Source: Aselliscus stoliczkanus (taxonomy: Eukaryota; Chordata; Mammalia; Chiroptera; Hipposideridae). Taken from it: 64,000 nt of DNA. The DNA lies in assembly GCA_033961575.1 (NCBI GenBank), contig CM066727.1:1371501-1435500 (forward strand). Direction: 5' to 3'. Numbering within the stretch: the first letter of the stretch is position 1; every line of letters begins with the position of its first letter. The translations under genes and the position numbers were made by a program. Positions 44,511 through 56,634 of this stretch are shown piece by piece. A model generated the notes under the pieces. The model worked only from the letters and a program-made list of their open reading frames with translations, ran no database searches and was not told where the DNA came from.

Positions 44511-44724
44511 ATAACTCATAGAAAAAAGCCCAAACTCCAATTTGAAAAATGGATCTGAATAGACATTTTGCCAAAGAAGACCTACAGACAACCAATAAGT
44601 ATATGGAAAGAGGCTCAATATCACTAATCATCAGAGAAATGCAAATCAAAGTCACAGTGAGATGGCTTCTCACACCTGGCAGAATGGCTGCCCTCAAACA
44701 GACAAGAAATAAGTGTTCTAAGAG
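44511..44724 (+). mobile_element. Younger L1 ORF2 segment, sense
   Basis: AAATGGATCTGAATAGACAT, TTTGCCAAAGAAGACCTACA, CATCAGAGAAATGCAAATCA and CACAGTGAGATGGCTTCTCA repeat the same ORF2 stretch as 44150-44280 in a better-preserved form. This shows two separate L1 insertions side by side. Confidence 0.8.
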
Positions 44725-45008
44725 ATACTATTCAGCCGTATGTCAAGTAGTTTATTACCTAAGGTTTCTTATAGGAGTCTTATGGTTTCAGGTCTTACAT
44801 TTAATGTAAGTCTTTATTTTAAGTTTATTTTTGTATATGGTATAAGAGAGTGGTTAAGTTTCATTTTTTTATATATGTCTGTCCTGTTTACCCAATACTA
44901 TTTATTGAAGAGACTGTCTTTACAGCACCGTATATTTTTGCCTCCTTTGTCATAGATTAATTGATCATATAGGCATGGGTTCATTTCTGGAGTCTCTATT
45001 TTGTAAAG
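44725..45008 (-). mobile_element. Inverted L1 ORF2 segment
   Basis: Plus-strand text here is reversed ORF2: GTATAAGAGAGTGGTTAAGT, CCCAATACTATTTATTGAAG, CTTTGTCATAGATTAATTGA and GGGTTCATTTCTGGAGTCTC. It sits directly before a sense L1 3' end (45009-45500), the arrangement produced by twin priming. Confidence 0.78.
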
Positions 45009-45500
45009 AAGTTGTGGTTACATATATACAATGGAATATTACTCAGCAATAAAAAAGAATGAAATCTTGCCATCTGCAACCACATGGACGGACCTAGAGG
45101 GTATTATGCTGAATGGAGTAAGTCAGACAGAGAAAGACAAATACCATATGATTTCACTTATATGTGCAACCTCAAAAACAAAATAAATGGACAAACAAAA
45201 CAAAAAAACTGTCATAGATACAGAGGAAAAATAATCACCAGATGGAAGAGGGGTTGGGGGATGGGTGAAAAAGGTGATGGGATTAAGAACAAATTGCCAG
45301 TTCTAAAAATAGTCATGAGGCTGCACAGTGCATCCTAGGGAATATCGTCAAGAATATTGTAGTAACTATGAGTGGTGCCAGGTGGGGAGCTGACCTATTG
45401 GGGTGGTAACTTCATAAGGTATATAAATGTCTAGTCACTATTTTATACACCTGGAACTAATATAATATTGTACATCAATTATAATTGCAAACTTAAAACA
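45009..45500 (+). mobile_element. L1 3' end with near-complete 3'UTR, sense
   Basis: ATATATACAATGGAATATTA, CTCAGCAATAAAAAAGAATG, CATGGACGGACCTAGAGGGT, TATGCTGAATGGAGTAAGTC and AAATACCATATGATTTCACT end ORF2. They are followed by the 3'UTR (GGGGTTGGGGGATGGGTGAA, TATACACCTGGAACTAATAT). This is the better-preserved class of L1 in the window. A frame at 45084-45338 is a shadow of this L1. Confidence 0.88.
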
Positions 45501-45889
45501 ATTAAAAATAGAAGTAACCATCAGAAAAAAATAAAAACCTTCCTAAATACCAAAAGAAAAATCATGACCAAACATAAAAATAGTTACTTATATCAAATGT
45601 AAAAAAAATCACAAGGTGAAAATAAATTTGAAGCATATTTTCTTCAAAATATTGATTTATTACTTGCATAATCGTATGCAGACAGTTTAGAAATTTGAGA
45701 TCAAATGGATCACTTTTTAGGAGTTTCAGGCCGATATTCATGAAACGGACGCGGTTCGCTAAGGAAACGCTCCCATCTGCACCATTTAGGAAACAAAAGG
45801 CATGAGAAGAGACACAAAGGCCATGAAAGGCGTAGAGTTAAATCCAAGCAGAGTTAAAGCCCCCCAAATAGCCCAGAGGTTTCACCATA
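45501..45889. other. A-rich DNA, probable LINE debris
   Basis: A-rich with no clear family text except a short L1-like GAAAATAAATTTGAAGCATA stretch. Confidence 0.4.
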
Positions 45890-46410
45890 TCTGTATATTT
45901 CAAGAGATAAAAACATATGCTTATCTCAATAGATGATGAAATAAACTTCATCAAATTCCAATACTTACATTTGCTTAAAACCCTTCAATGAAATAAAAAT
46001 TGAAGAATACTGTCATTACACATTAATAGAGATTTATCTCAGGCTTCTTGAGTCTTACTTAATGGGACTGGAGCAATTCCAAAAAAAAGTAAAAAGAACA
46101 GGAAAAAACAATGCAAAGGTGGCAGATCCCACTACTGTTTAACATATAGGAAGTATTGTAACAGTGGGATGCTTTTTATGACTGCACTTGAAAAGGTCAG
46201 CAAATAGAAGGTCCACTAATAGGCCCCATGCCTTGCTGACAAGGACTTGAAATCAAGGTGCAATAAAAAACAAAGGATACATTCAGATTTGTTTAAAAGT
46301 TGAGATTATAAAAAAATACAATAAGAAGAACAATAAGTATAAATTGAATGAAAAATATACTGAGAAAACTCAAAATAAAAATTGAAAATTAAAAGAAAAT
46401 GTTTTCAAAA
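45890..46410 (+). mobile_element. Old L1 ORF2, sense
   Basis: TATGCTTATCTCAATAGATG, AATTCCAATACTTACATTTG, TTAATGGGACTGGAGCAATT and GGCAGATCCCACTACTGTTT correspond to the ORF2 reverse-transcriptase to linker region. It is strongly diverged. Confidence 0.65.
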
Positions 46411-46815
46411 TTTAATACTTTCCAATTCCTTATATTTTAGTACTTTTAAAAAACACTTTCCTTGTGAAGTACAACATAAAATGCAGACAAAAGGTAGACA
46501 CTATCATAAATTACAGCAAAGATACTGGTGTAGCCACCATCTAGGGAAAGAAAGATAAGAAAGTTGCCAGCAACACAGGAGGCCATTGTGGCTCCTCCCT
46601 CAACCGCGGCTTCCTCGTACCCACTCCGAAGAATTCTGGGTTCAAAAGTGTCCACTTGCATTTAAATTTTTTTCTATCTAAACAAAGCCCGAACCATGAT
46701 AGATTTGTTGTTGATTTTAAATTTTGTCCTTACGTGAAGGGACTTACACAGATTGTATTTATTCATGTCTGGTTTCTCTTGTGAAATGCTGTATTAGTTC
46801 AGGTTCAAACACGTG
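46411..46815 (-). mobile_element. Old L1/HAL1 3'UTR, antisense
   Basis: GATACTGGTGTAGCCACCAT, TCTAGGGAAAGAAAGATAAG, CCATTGTGGCTCCTCCCTCA and TATTCATGTCTGGTTTCTCT are reversed text of an old L1 3'UTR. The frame at 46446-46661 lies within it. Confidence 0.55.
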
Positions 46816-47059
46816 ATTGCACGTACTGCCAATTTGATCTCTGTCACTACAAATCTCTGTTGTGTAAATGTATAGCACTTCACTTTTCCACTCTGTCATT
46901 GGTGGCCATTTGTCCCTTCTTTTAGACAATGATTCTGCATCTCACCCCTCCACACCTTATCTCCTACACCTTCCTGCATTTTCCATCCTACTGTGTCTCC
47001 CTGTGTGATGCTCAGCATTTCCTCCTGACCAACCCCCGATTCAGTACTTCTCCCCCAGT
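46816..47059. other. Spacer, possibly LINE-derived
   Basis: No confident assignment. Confidence 0.4.
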
Positions 47060-47470
47060 TGTATCTAATCTGCTACTAAACCCTCACTGAGATCGTATTT
47101 TTAAGTTATTGTTTTTCAGTTTTAGATTTTCTGTTTGGGTCTCTTTTTTTCAGTTAATTCTGAGTTAAATTTTGTCTTTCATTTCTTGGAACATATTAAG
47201 CATACTCGTAGGTATAACGAAGTCTGTCCAAGAAATTCATGATTTGGATTGCCTGTCAGTTAATTGCTATTGAGTATCATGCTATTTTTTTTTGAAATTC
47301 CAACCATATTATGAAATTCCAATTATATCAATTCCTGATGTGCCTGGTTATTTTTTAATTGTGAGCACTTCAGTGTGTATAAAATTTTTAGTAATAATTT
47401 GAGGCATAGGGAAATATGCTTCTCAAAGAAGGCTAAAATTGTGATTCTCTGAAACAAAAGGACAGTAGGT
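47060..47470 (-). mobile_element. HAL1-type LINE, antisense
   Basis: CATTTCTTGGAACATATTAA, GCATACTCGTAGGTATAACG, TGATGTGCCTGGTTATTTTT and AATTTGAGGCATAGGGAAAT follow reversed HAL1 text. Confidence 0.6.
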
Positions 47471-47885
47471 AGGGCCCATCATATTGAGGGACCACAGTGG
47501 GGAGGGACCCTGAAGGAGCCAAATCAATATTGAATTAACCTATCTCTCCACCTCTTTGTTTCTTATTTTAATCTGTTATTATCTGTCATTGAAAGAATGC
47601 TTAGAGAGCTCAGATAATTATCACCAATTATTTTAATAAACAGTGACAAAATGATACATTGTATTGCAAGTGCATGGGTCAGAGGCTAATTACCAATGTA
47701 CCCATATAGGACATGCGTGTGAATAATTAATGCATTTTGATTACTTGTAATTTCGTATTAAAAATGACTCATGCATTTAAAGTAGCCTTAAAAGAATATT
47801 TTCAATTAAATTAGGAAATAAAGAAAAATTCTTCACATGCGTTATCATTATTGTGTAATTTGCTATTTCTCTCATAATATAATAC
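47471..47885. other. AT-rich DNA, no gene seen
   Basis: No repeat recognised, no gene signals. Confidence 0.5.
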
Positions 47886-47963
47886 TGGGTTGTTGGAAAA
47901 GTCATGGTGTGTTTTTACAACAAAAAACAGAAAAAAATACGTCATGACTTTTCCGACAACCCA
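47886..47963. mobile_element. 78-bp palindromic mariner-type MITE
   Basis: Left arm TGGGTTGTTGGAAAAGTCAT; right arm, read on the minus strand, TGGGTTGTCGGAAAAGTCAT. The first 31 bp match at 27 positions, and all four differences are transitions. A short A-rich centre separates the arms, and TA dinucleotides flank at 47883-47884 and 47965-47966. This is the shape of a deletion derivative of a Tc1/mariner element. No coding capacity. Confidence 0.85.
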
Positions 47964-50479
47964 TTATATCCTATTAGCTATTGCTCACACATACATTGTG
48001 GCTACGTAACTTTCGAGTGCTGTGAAAAAGACAACTGGTCCTTTGCCACTTAGTCACTGGTGGACAGTGGTAAGTTCTTAAGCTCTAAAGTCAGTCACGC
48101 CTTTTTTTCTTTTGCAGTTTTAGAGACTACTAAATAGCATTAGTATTTTATGATATTTGGAGTTTCTCTATCCCATTCCAAACTGGGAAGAGAAGGTCTT
48201 TGAACTTACATAGCAATCATAAGCTAGGGGTTTACCTTGTGATATGACATTAGTAAATGGCTTCATTGTAGTTTAAAAAAATGTAAAACTCCGCATCTTT
48301 AAATAACGCTTCTAGAGTCCCATGCATTTCCAAATTTCAACCAGATGGCTTTGTGTTGATATTTGATCCAGATTGACCTGTCCACACTGGAGGAAATAGA
48401 GTGGAAAAGGGAGATTTTTGAAGAGTAATTATAAATTTAGCTCAGGGCACACAGCTCCTCCTCGGTGAAGCGGAGGGTCTGGGTGGCTTCCCATGACACA
48501 GGGTCCCATCCTTCAGCCTTGGAGACACGAGCTCAAAAGCTTGCCTCAGCCCCCTCCTCTTGTTTGGTGGCACTTCTGCTCTCCATCCCTGGTCAGTGCC
48601 TGGCTTTGTCATTAGGCCTGTCCAGCTGAGAAGTAAGGCGTCAGGGTCTGGAGATAGCTTTGCTCCTGTGGAGCGACCACAAAGCCCTCACACTCTTCAC
48701 TGATCTGTCCGTGCTCACACGTAAGCCGGTATCCCAGGGATCGCCCCCGCAGCTCCTTGTTAGCATTGCTTCCATGTGGCATGACCTCAGATTTGACTCT
48801 GTCCCTGCGCAGCCAGCCAACCGCCCGAGAAGGCACAACAATGGGAAGCTGATTACTTTGCCCTTGGTCAGTCAATCAAGAAGTTTTATGCTGAACTCTT
48901 TGCACAATATCAGTAAAACAAAACTGGAGAACCAGAGTTCTAATTAAATTTGTTCTGTTGCAGAATTTAGAGACTGCCAGTTTGCTCAGTCCTCCCCTGA
49001 ACATTTATTTGCTAAATAGAAAGTAACAGGCATGGTGAGTGCCTGCCTGCTGCCCGAGAAAGGAACCAAAATGGTCCCTTCACTTATCATTAGACTGACG
49101 GGGAGTCTTCACTCCTGGTAAACAGGGAACAGGAGTTGGCAGAGGTGAGCATCGGCAGAGTGGGCTCTGTTTGAATTGATTTATGTGCCAAGGACATAAA
49201 CAGATGCAGGCAGTTCGCTGAGAACATAAATCCAGCCGAGCACACCATGAAGCATCAGTGTACTTAGCAGTAATTATGGCTGCCTGAAATAAATGTAGAT
49301 ATAGATGTACGGCTCTGGTAGCCGGAATCATCTCCTGTGCTACCGAAAGACAGCGTAATCCAGGAACAAGACAGCGCCCCCATAAAGCACTTAGTTACAA
49401 AATTAAAATTTTTGTAGTATCTTTGAAGTGATTGATAATAAACAGTGAGTTTCACTACTGCCCTCACCCCCATCACTGAACCCCTGAAATATTAGCCAGA
49501 AAAAAAATTTGACCCACTACAACAGATTTTGAGCATCTCAAGGTGGTCTCCACAGATTATTTTTTAACATTGAGTAAGCATTCAGTTAACACTTTCACGA
49601 CGGTGTATGTGTCTGTGTGTGTATGTATGAGAGAACACTGATGTTTGCTAGGCCTCTGACACGTTTTGACATGTGACAGTGAAGTAACGCTAGCTGGTGG
49701 AAGACATCAACCCCAGAACCCCAGCGCCTTGCAGCTTTGGGAGTTTATTCCCCACACCTGTAACTTAATGGGGAAATATGAAATGTTCGTTGCCTGAAGA
49801 AGGCTGCATGTGAACTTGGGGTAAAACAAAGTTGAACAGAATTGTTGACATGCAGTCAATGCAAGCAAAAATCTTATCATGATTATCAAAATTATCCCAA
49901 GGCTGCGTTCTGAACAAGAGGAAAGTGCACTCTCTCTAGGGCTGGGCCTTCTGCCCAAATGTAAGGTGGAAGGCCATTCTGTGTCTGAAGCCGGAGACAT
50001 TTCTCCCCAAAATGCCAGGAGATGAGTGGGGCTGCACTCTCCACGGACACCTGAAAACTGGGCTGGCGAGGCCTCGTTTCCGCTACCTCATCAGCTCGCG
50101 CTCAGGCACTCCACCGTCTGTTTTCCAGTCCTACAGAACTCTGTTTCTTCTCGGTATCGATGTGGTGAAAGTGCCGCTTGTACCTCTCACACCATTTTCC
50201 ATGTCCTTGGAATTCTGAATCGTTTCCTGCAGGAGAAAACCATGCATTGCCCTCCAGCTCGTGAACCCCATGTGGACAACGTCAAGTCCGTGAGTCGTTC
50301 TGGACAAATGGAGCAAGAACGTTTGCAGATAAAATGGTCTTGGCAGAGTCCCCTCTGCCGTACATCACTATACTCTGCTGAATAATTGCTTAAATCTATA
50401 GAAAGAATTGCCAGCTCTGAAAAAGTGTCCTTTTAATATCTTTGAAAATGAAGGAAATTTTGGTTGTAAGTCACAAGAA
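47964..50479. other. Unique DNA, no gene seen
   Basis: No repeat assigned with confidence. Overlapping short frames at 48612-48947, 49080-49476, 49707-50000 and 50012-50385 lie on both strands and have no recognisable domain. Two TG-rich runs occur near 49606-49626. Confidence 0.5.
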
Positions 50480-50770
50480 ATGTAACTGGTATCAGCTTAA
50501 ATGAAAGAGGAGTTTAGAGCACGGCTGTGAAACACTCGTGGCAGCCGTGAGGCCAGAGTCTGTGGGACCAGGAAGCCCGACTCCGCCCCCCGTCTCTGCG
50601 CCTGTCACTCAGCCGACTTGTTGATGCATTTGCCAGTTCCTTTCTGGCTTTCCGGTACACAGGTGGAAAACACTTGGAGCTGGGAATCCCTCACAAGTTC
50701 TAGGATCTAATCACGCAGGAGAAAAGAGAATGAAGCATCTCAGACCTAGCCTTCCAGGTCCGGACTAGTC
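50480..50770. mobile_element. Possible old interspersed repeat
   Basis: AACTGGTATCAGCTTAAATG, AAAGAGGAGTTTAGAGCACG and the CTCAGCC/TTTCTGGCTTTCC text resemble a repeat with a GGCTTAAGCAAAAAGGGGAA-like start. Low confidence, family not assigned. Confidence 0.3.
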
Positions 50771-50923
50771 AACCGAAGTGAGGAGTGGTCTTCTTATGGG
50801 AACGTGGCTGTTCCAGCTACGGACATTGGATGGACACTGGGAGAAGCAATTGCTCACAAGCGAGGGCCATGGAAGCTAGGCCTTACTTTCCCCACAATTC
50901 TCAACTTTTCAACGTGTGTATTG

Positions 50924-50925
<2 letters not shown>

Positions 50926-50969
<44 letters not shown>
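50926..50969. repeat. (CA)22 microsatellite
   Basis: Uninterrupted CA tract abutting the left end of a DNA transposon. Part of the frames at 50785-51205 reads through it as His-Thr repeats. Confidence 0.97.
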
Positions 50970-50971
<2 letters not shown>

Positions 50972-51196
50972 TGCCGCAAACTGTATGCACATTCTAAGAA
51001 AGGAAAAAACTGTATTAATTGTAATACTCAATATATACTGATAACAAAAGATGAGTACAAGTCACGTTTGACTTCTGCAATTACAAGAGGTGCTCAAAGT
51101 GGTTCCATCAGAGTCCAGACGCTTCTGATGGTGGTGAACTACTGCTTGAGCAACGTTGACCAAAGTGCCCACTTGTATACATTTTATGGCACCCCC
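50970..51196. mobile_element. Tc1/mariner-like MITE
   Basis: The left end GGTGCCGCAAACTGTATGCA is an imperfect inverted copy of the right end (minus strand GGGGTGCCATAAAATGTATA). The interior AAAAACTGTATTAATTGTAA, GAGGTGCTCAAAGTGGTTCC, GACGCTTCTGATGGTGGTGA and TTGAGCAACGTTGACCAAAG matches a short element I associate with bat (and some other laurasiatherian) genomes. TATA follows at 51199-51204. Non-coding. Confidence 0.7.
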
Positions 51197-52889
51197 AGTA
51201 TATAAAGTTTTTTCTGGTGCTAATTGAAAGGGGCAAATTGTCTCAACAAACCATGGGACTGTCACTATCAGGACCTGGGCAGATGAAGGGCTCCTCTGTG
51301 AAAGCAGAGTTTCTTTCATTTGCCCAGGGGAGGGGAGCTGGCTGAGCACCAGAGTCCTACCTGGGGTCAGGTGGCCAGTGCTGGATACTAACTACCCCGC
51401 ATGCTCCGTGTGCAGCTCTTGGCCACAGGGAGTGACTGTGTGCACACACAGTGGCTCGTTACTACACATCTGCATCAGCTCTAGCTTCAGGCTTTGATAA
51501 TTATGGCAGAGGATTAATTTGGGGTGATCTGTTTCCATCTGCTACTCATGGCTATTTCTGAGAAAAATTATGACAAGTCACTTTTAGAGGAGGTTAATTG
51601 TTTATTCAACATCTCCATGTTAGCTCCATCCTCTTTATTTTTGCACAATATTTTCCATAAGATTTTCCCTCAGTCATTTGGTCCAATTCTCTGAGTTTGC
51701 CACTCTATCTAAAATGTGTTGTTAGTATTCTAGCATGAAAAGAGTACAATCCCTGTCACCAATGAATTTAAAGGTGTTTATCAGGACAGTTTAATTATGA
51801 GGTAGACTGTGATATTAAAATTTTATATACATAGATTTAAAGTTATGAAATGATTACAGCAAAGGAATTCTTAATATGGCCTATCAGTAAGGAGCTAGAC
51901 TGCTGGACTGGGTAGGGTTTTGTAGAAGTGTTGTAAGGAAATATATGTTGGAATTGACCATCTCAGGACATTTTAGTGCTGCTCTCTCATGACTAACTTA
52001 TAAAGCAGCCTTCCTAAAAGCCTCTGCTAATGCAAGGGAATTGCAAAACATAAAAGTGAATAGACAAGTAAGGCAAAATTATAGTGTACACTGAACATAA
52101 AATCTCATTCTTTAGGCTATAGGAACCTCTTGAAATTTTATAAGCCTAGAAATGCAGTATTACTAAGTGTTTGCTGCTACTAAAATATCTTCAGAATATC
52201 AACTAGAAAATGTTTATTTTATTAATTGAATAATGTAACCCTGGGCTCACCTGGATCCCAGAGCTTGGCTCTAGAAATTGAAGTGGATTTGTGTCTGTGA
52301 AGCATTAGCAGCTACCTGCCTTTATGATGGGGGGACCCAAAGCACAGAAGAGGTGGGAAAACGTACAATACCTTTTAAGGCTATGGCTGGGAACTGGCAG
52401 CATGACTTCTGTCCGTTTCCATCGGCCAAAGCAAGTAACGTGGCCAAGGCAACATTAATGGAATGGGGACATACACTCTAGTGGGACAGGCTGCAAAGTC
52501 ACACGAAAGAGGACATGCATAGAGGGGAGCGTGAAGAACTGGGACAATGATCCACGTTACCACAAGTATGATGAGCAGAGCAAAGCCTTAGAAATATGGT
52601 TGATCTTTTACAGGTAAGAGTTATATTTTTGGAAGAATTTTTGCAATGTATTTCAATGTTCGTGGACTATTTAGGTTTTCTAATACCCCGTTAGTAAATG
52701 CCATTCATAGCCTTATCAAGAACCATGGAGGTTCTGAGACTTTACCCCTCTAAGAAGTCACCACGCCCGTTTCCTGGATGTTGGCCGAAGACATAAGTCC
52801 CCTTTAGTACTTAGAGACGAATACCCTTAGTGCTCACAGCCCAGCAGGAATGTTGTCAGCTGTAGGTTACAGAATGCCGTGCGTCATCT
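51197..52889. other. Unique DNA, no gene seen
   Basis: Mostly AT-rich with no family assigned. The frames at 52278-52481 and 52381-52563 overlap on opposite strands. Confidence 0.5.
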
Positions 52890-53560
52890 GTACCTTGATG
52901 AAAATGAGTCTTGTTTGTTCAGTTGTTGACAGTTGTGTAAAAGTCCTCCACTGTAACTGTAGATTGTTTACTTTTTCTCTCTTTTGGTCTGTCCAATTTG
53001 CTTTATATATATGAAGCTATTTCCCTTTCAACTTGTGACATTTTCCTGGTGGGTTGACTTTCTTGTCATGAAACATCTTCGTAATCTTCTTCAAAAACAT
53101 TTCTTGCCTTACACTCTGATATTAATAAAGGATCTTCATTTGGTTTGGTTGAGAATTCCCATGGACTATCCTTCCTTGTACTTTTATTTTCAATTTGCTG
53201 TGTTCTTATATTCAAGGCATGTTGCTTGTTAATAACATGCATTGGCTATTGTGATTTTATCCAGCCTAACAAACTTTGTCTTTTAATTGGATTGTTTAAT
53301 CCATTTACATTAAATGTGTTACTGGTATATTTGGTTTCTACTTATGGTCTGATTTTATTATGTTACTATTGGTCTCATGTTTTAAATGCCTTTTTTCTTT
53401 TGCGTTAGTTAATTTTTAATTTTCCCCCCACTTTTCCTTTTCTGAGCTTGTTAGTAATACAAACACTCTATATTATGAGCATTCATTAAAGTCCTAAAAA
53501 TAGAATACTGGTGCTACTTTGTGTCATCTTAGAGCTTCATAGTCACTTACAGTTTCTTCC
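52890..53560 (-). mobile_element. Old L1 ORF2, antisense
   Basis: TAGATTGTTTACTTTTTCTC, CATTTCTTGCCTTACACTCT, TTTTAATTGGATTGTTTAAT and CCATTTACATTAAATGTGTT are reversed ORF2. The frames at 52984-53408 are reversed-strand L1 readings. Confidence 0.8.
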
Positions 53561-54885
53561 ATGGTCACTCTTTCTGGCAATCTTCTTCCTTCCTTATGTT
53601 TGTGGGATTCTTTCTGAGAGCGTGCAGTGTTACCGTGGCCCCTCACCCCTCCTGGTCCCTGACCTCTCACAGGACCCCGCGGCTTTGGGAGAGGAGCGAG
53701 ATCTCTGTTCTGGCGGAAGCCCCTCAGAGCGGTTCCAGTAGTCAGCTCTCCCCCGGGGGCCAGGCCCTGCTGCGGCCCCTTCTCACCTGGCTGGTGGCCC
53801 TCCACGTCCCGGCTGCCTTGGGAGTCCCAGACTCCAGCTTTACTGCTCCAGCCCAGGCAATTTCCCAGATAGCTGCTGACATATTTACCTCTCAGAAGCC
53901 TGTCCTCCCAGGCCTTGATCTGCAAGAGGCCAGATGTGAAAAGCAGGTTTATCATACAGACTCACCTCAGCTGAGTTCTCTAGGCTTTTACGGTTTTTGC
54001 CCTTAAAAAACCATACTTACCCGAAAGATTTCATTGCCTACAAAGAGATGTATTATTTTTATAAGTGATCTGGCTTTTCTATCTGTTCTCAGCAGGCATG
54101 TTTCCCGCAAGCCAGAACCCGATGTGCGTGCATGTGTGTGCATATGTGTGCATGTGCATGTGTGTTGATTTCTCTGAAACGGGAAACTTGGGAAAGGCGT
54201 ATCAAACCCTGACAGCCTGGCATGATGGTGATCTGAGTGAACGTACAGACATTAGACTTTTTAAAAATTATCTTGAAGAAAGAAAAAAATCTTAAAAGTT
54301 TTATAAAACATCTTTATTTGTAGCCATAATGGATTAGTAGCAGCCTTCTAGAGGTTCAGTGTCAGCTACAATTAGACCAGGTCCATTTGTAATACTCTGC
54401 GCATTTGTGTATATGTGTAAAGATGACAGAAAAATGAGTGAGTGAATACTTTCTCGGGAATGTCACAGAAAGGAAGGGTACATGTGCTGGAGTCACAGGC
54501 CTGGGGGCCGTCGCTGCTCCTGACACCCCATGACCACCACCTCCACTCCCACATTCGCCTTCCCCGCTCCGTGTGGGCGGAGGGCGGTGCTGCCAAGGCT
54601 CAGGCCCGGCCCTCGGCCCGGCTCCGGCTCCGGCCTGCCCTCCCGGGCTTGCCCTCTGCAGCCCGTGCGAGCCCTGCCTGGGCCTTCTCTCCCCCTCGCG
54701 ACCCCGCTCAGGACGCACGTGTGTATGCTCAGGGCTGTGCATGCGGCCGACTCACCCGTTCTGCAGCCGGGCTTTGTCGCTGCTGCTCAGACCACGGCTT
54801 TCACGGACTGCGGCCTGTCACACCAGCATGACTTCCAAATGTGCAGTTCACAAGGCCACTTCCCTGTGGTGGTTTCACTCAATAT

Positions 54886-54886
<1 letters not shown>
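53561..54886. other. GC-rich patches and TG-rich run, no gene seen
   Basis: GC-rich at about 53630-53830 and especially 54540-54800 (GGGCGGAGGGCGG, GGCCCGGCTCCGGCTCCGGC), separated by a TG-rich GTGCATGTGTGTGCATATGT run at 54125-54165. Several frames on both strands overlap in each patch, with proline/arginine/alanine composition expected from GC-rich DNA. No gene called. Confidence 0.45.

Positions 54887-54930
<44 letters not shown>
54887..54930. repeat. (CA)22 microsatellite
   Basis: Uninterrupted CA tract of about 44 bp. Confidence 0.97.
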
Positions 54931-54932
<2 letters not shown>

Positions 54933-56159
54933 TATAATCGTACTTAAAAGCAACAGTGAGCATGTAAGCAGGATGCTGTGAGTTCAGAATGGGGGCGGTG
55001 TTTGGGGGCGGTTACCACATGTTCCTTTATTCCTAACATTTACTCCAATAACAGTGCATCATGTGCTTGGGAGATGTCACACATCACCACTGTTATGATG
55101 AACAGAATGGAAATCAAATAGTAACACTAATAGTCATAGCAAAATTAAAAGTGTCTGGGTTCTTTACATGAGACTTATGAAATCCTGCGTTCTTGTGAAA
55201 TCAATAATTTAACCAAATGCCCTCCTTGGCGCCTGCGGCCAGACGGAGCGGCTCAGGAACAGACACTAAATGTGCTATGCGTGCCCCTCTCTGTGAGGCC
55301 CCATGCCCACACTTGCTCCTCTAACCAGAAGCAGGCGTGTGCTCGGCGAAACTCGCATTTTGTTCACGTTGACTCCTAGGCCACCTGTGAAACAGACATG
55401 AAGAATGGTCGCTTTGGCACACTGTTGGGGCCCTAAGCCCAATGGGCAGGACTGCTTTCACCTGGATTTTTCTCGAGGTTCTAGACTATTGGAGTAATTC
55501 AGGGAGCTAGCCAGTGACTTAGGGAAACCCAGCGGGCTCTTCAGGCTTGTCCCTGCGGGGCAGCCCCGGGCCCCTGGCTGGGGCAGGTTAGGTCACTCGG
55601 GGCTGCCCCCGAGCTGTACCCCCCAGCGCACGCCCCCCGGCGCCTTCTGTCCGGGCTGTTTCCCATCTGTGCTCCCCTTGGTGTCAGCAGCGCTAGTGGT
55701 GCAGCGGGTTCCCCTGGGCCCGGGGTGGGGTAGAAAAAGACCCTGTTTAGATGCTGCTGGCGCGGGGCTCTGGCTGTAGGTGAGGAGAGGCCTGGTGATT
55801 TTCCAGCAGTGAAAATATATGATTTTACGTATTTGGCAAAGAGATTGGAGATTGATGAAGACTTTCTCAATATTTAGATAAATGTGTGTCCAACTCTTGT
55901 AAATGCCTCTTATACCTGTCAGCAACAGTAAACGAAAAAGAACTGCCGAAAAGCCAAATGTGTAAGCCTCTTACCTTTTCTACTGATAATACTTGGAAAC
56001 TAAAATAAAAACAATATGTATTCCTAAATTACCACAGTTTAAACCAATTCAGATGTGCAAAGAAATAAATAATTGAAATGATTCCTTCATAATTTTAAGC
56101 AAAAAAACCCAAAAAAGATAATGATAAATATGTTATGAATGTTATGTGATTGCTAGCTC

Positions 56160-56163
<4 letters not shown>
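54931..56163. other. Unique DNA with a GC-rich patch, no gene seen
   Basis: A GC-rich patch at about 55540-55740 (CGCACGCCCCCCGGCGCC, GGGCCCGGGGTGGGG) carries overlapping minus-strand frames at 55541-55925 without a recognisable domain. Otherwise AT-rich. Confidence 0.5.

Positions 56164-56195
<32 letters not shown>
56164..56195. repeat. (AT)16 microsatellite
   Basis: Pure AT dinucleotide run. Confidence 0.97.
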
Positions 56196-56198
<3 letters not shown>

Positions 56199-56634
56199 TT
56201 TATTGCTATGTGAATAGCAAGTTTCAAAAACCCACTTCAAGCAATGCTGTTTGATACAATTTTATTGTCATATAATAAGTCATATCATACTTGTCAATTT
56301 CTCTTTGTGATCACTAAAATAACAGAACTTATTTTTGCTGAAAATTATAGTGGTTTTTAAGTCTTTTTTGTTTGTTTTCAGTGTATGTTTTTCTTGGGAG
56401 AAATGTTTGAAGGAGCTTTGGTTGTTTACCAAAAGACAGTGTTTATTTTCACAAAGTCATTCTTACTAGAATGAGCTGTGTATCATAGCAAGTCTTACCT
56501 CATAGGAATTACGTTATAACTCTTCTGTTTTCTTGGAATGTATTTCCAGGTCTGATTTAGCGATAAATATGTAGAACAACTTCGGAGGGAGCACTGGGTG
56601 TCTACTTCGTGCAGATTGCCTCCCAATGCGTATT
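56196..56634. other. AT-rich DNA, no gene seen
   Basis: No element recognised. Confidence 0.5.

Noticed and set aside
52984..53408. Hydrophobic frames resembling membrane proteins
   Set aside because: They are reverse-strand readings of old L1 ORF2, whose A-rich sense strand gives F/L/I-rich antisense translations.
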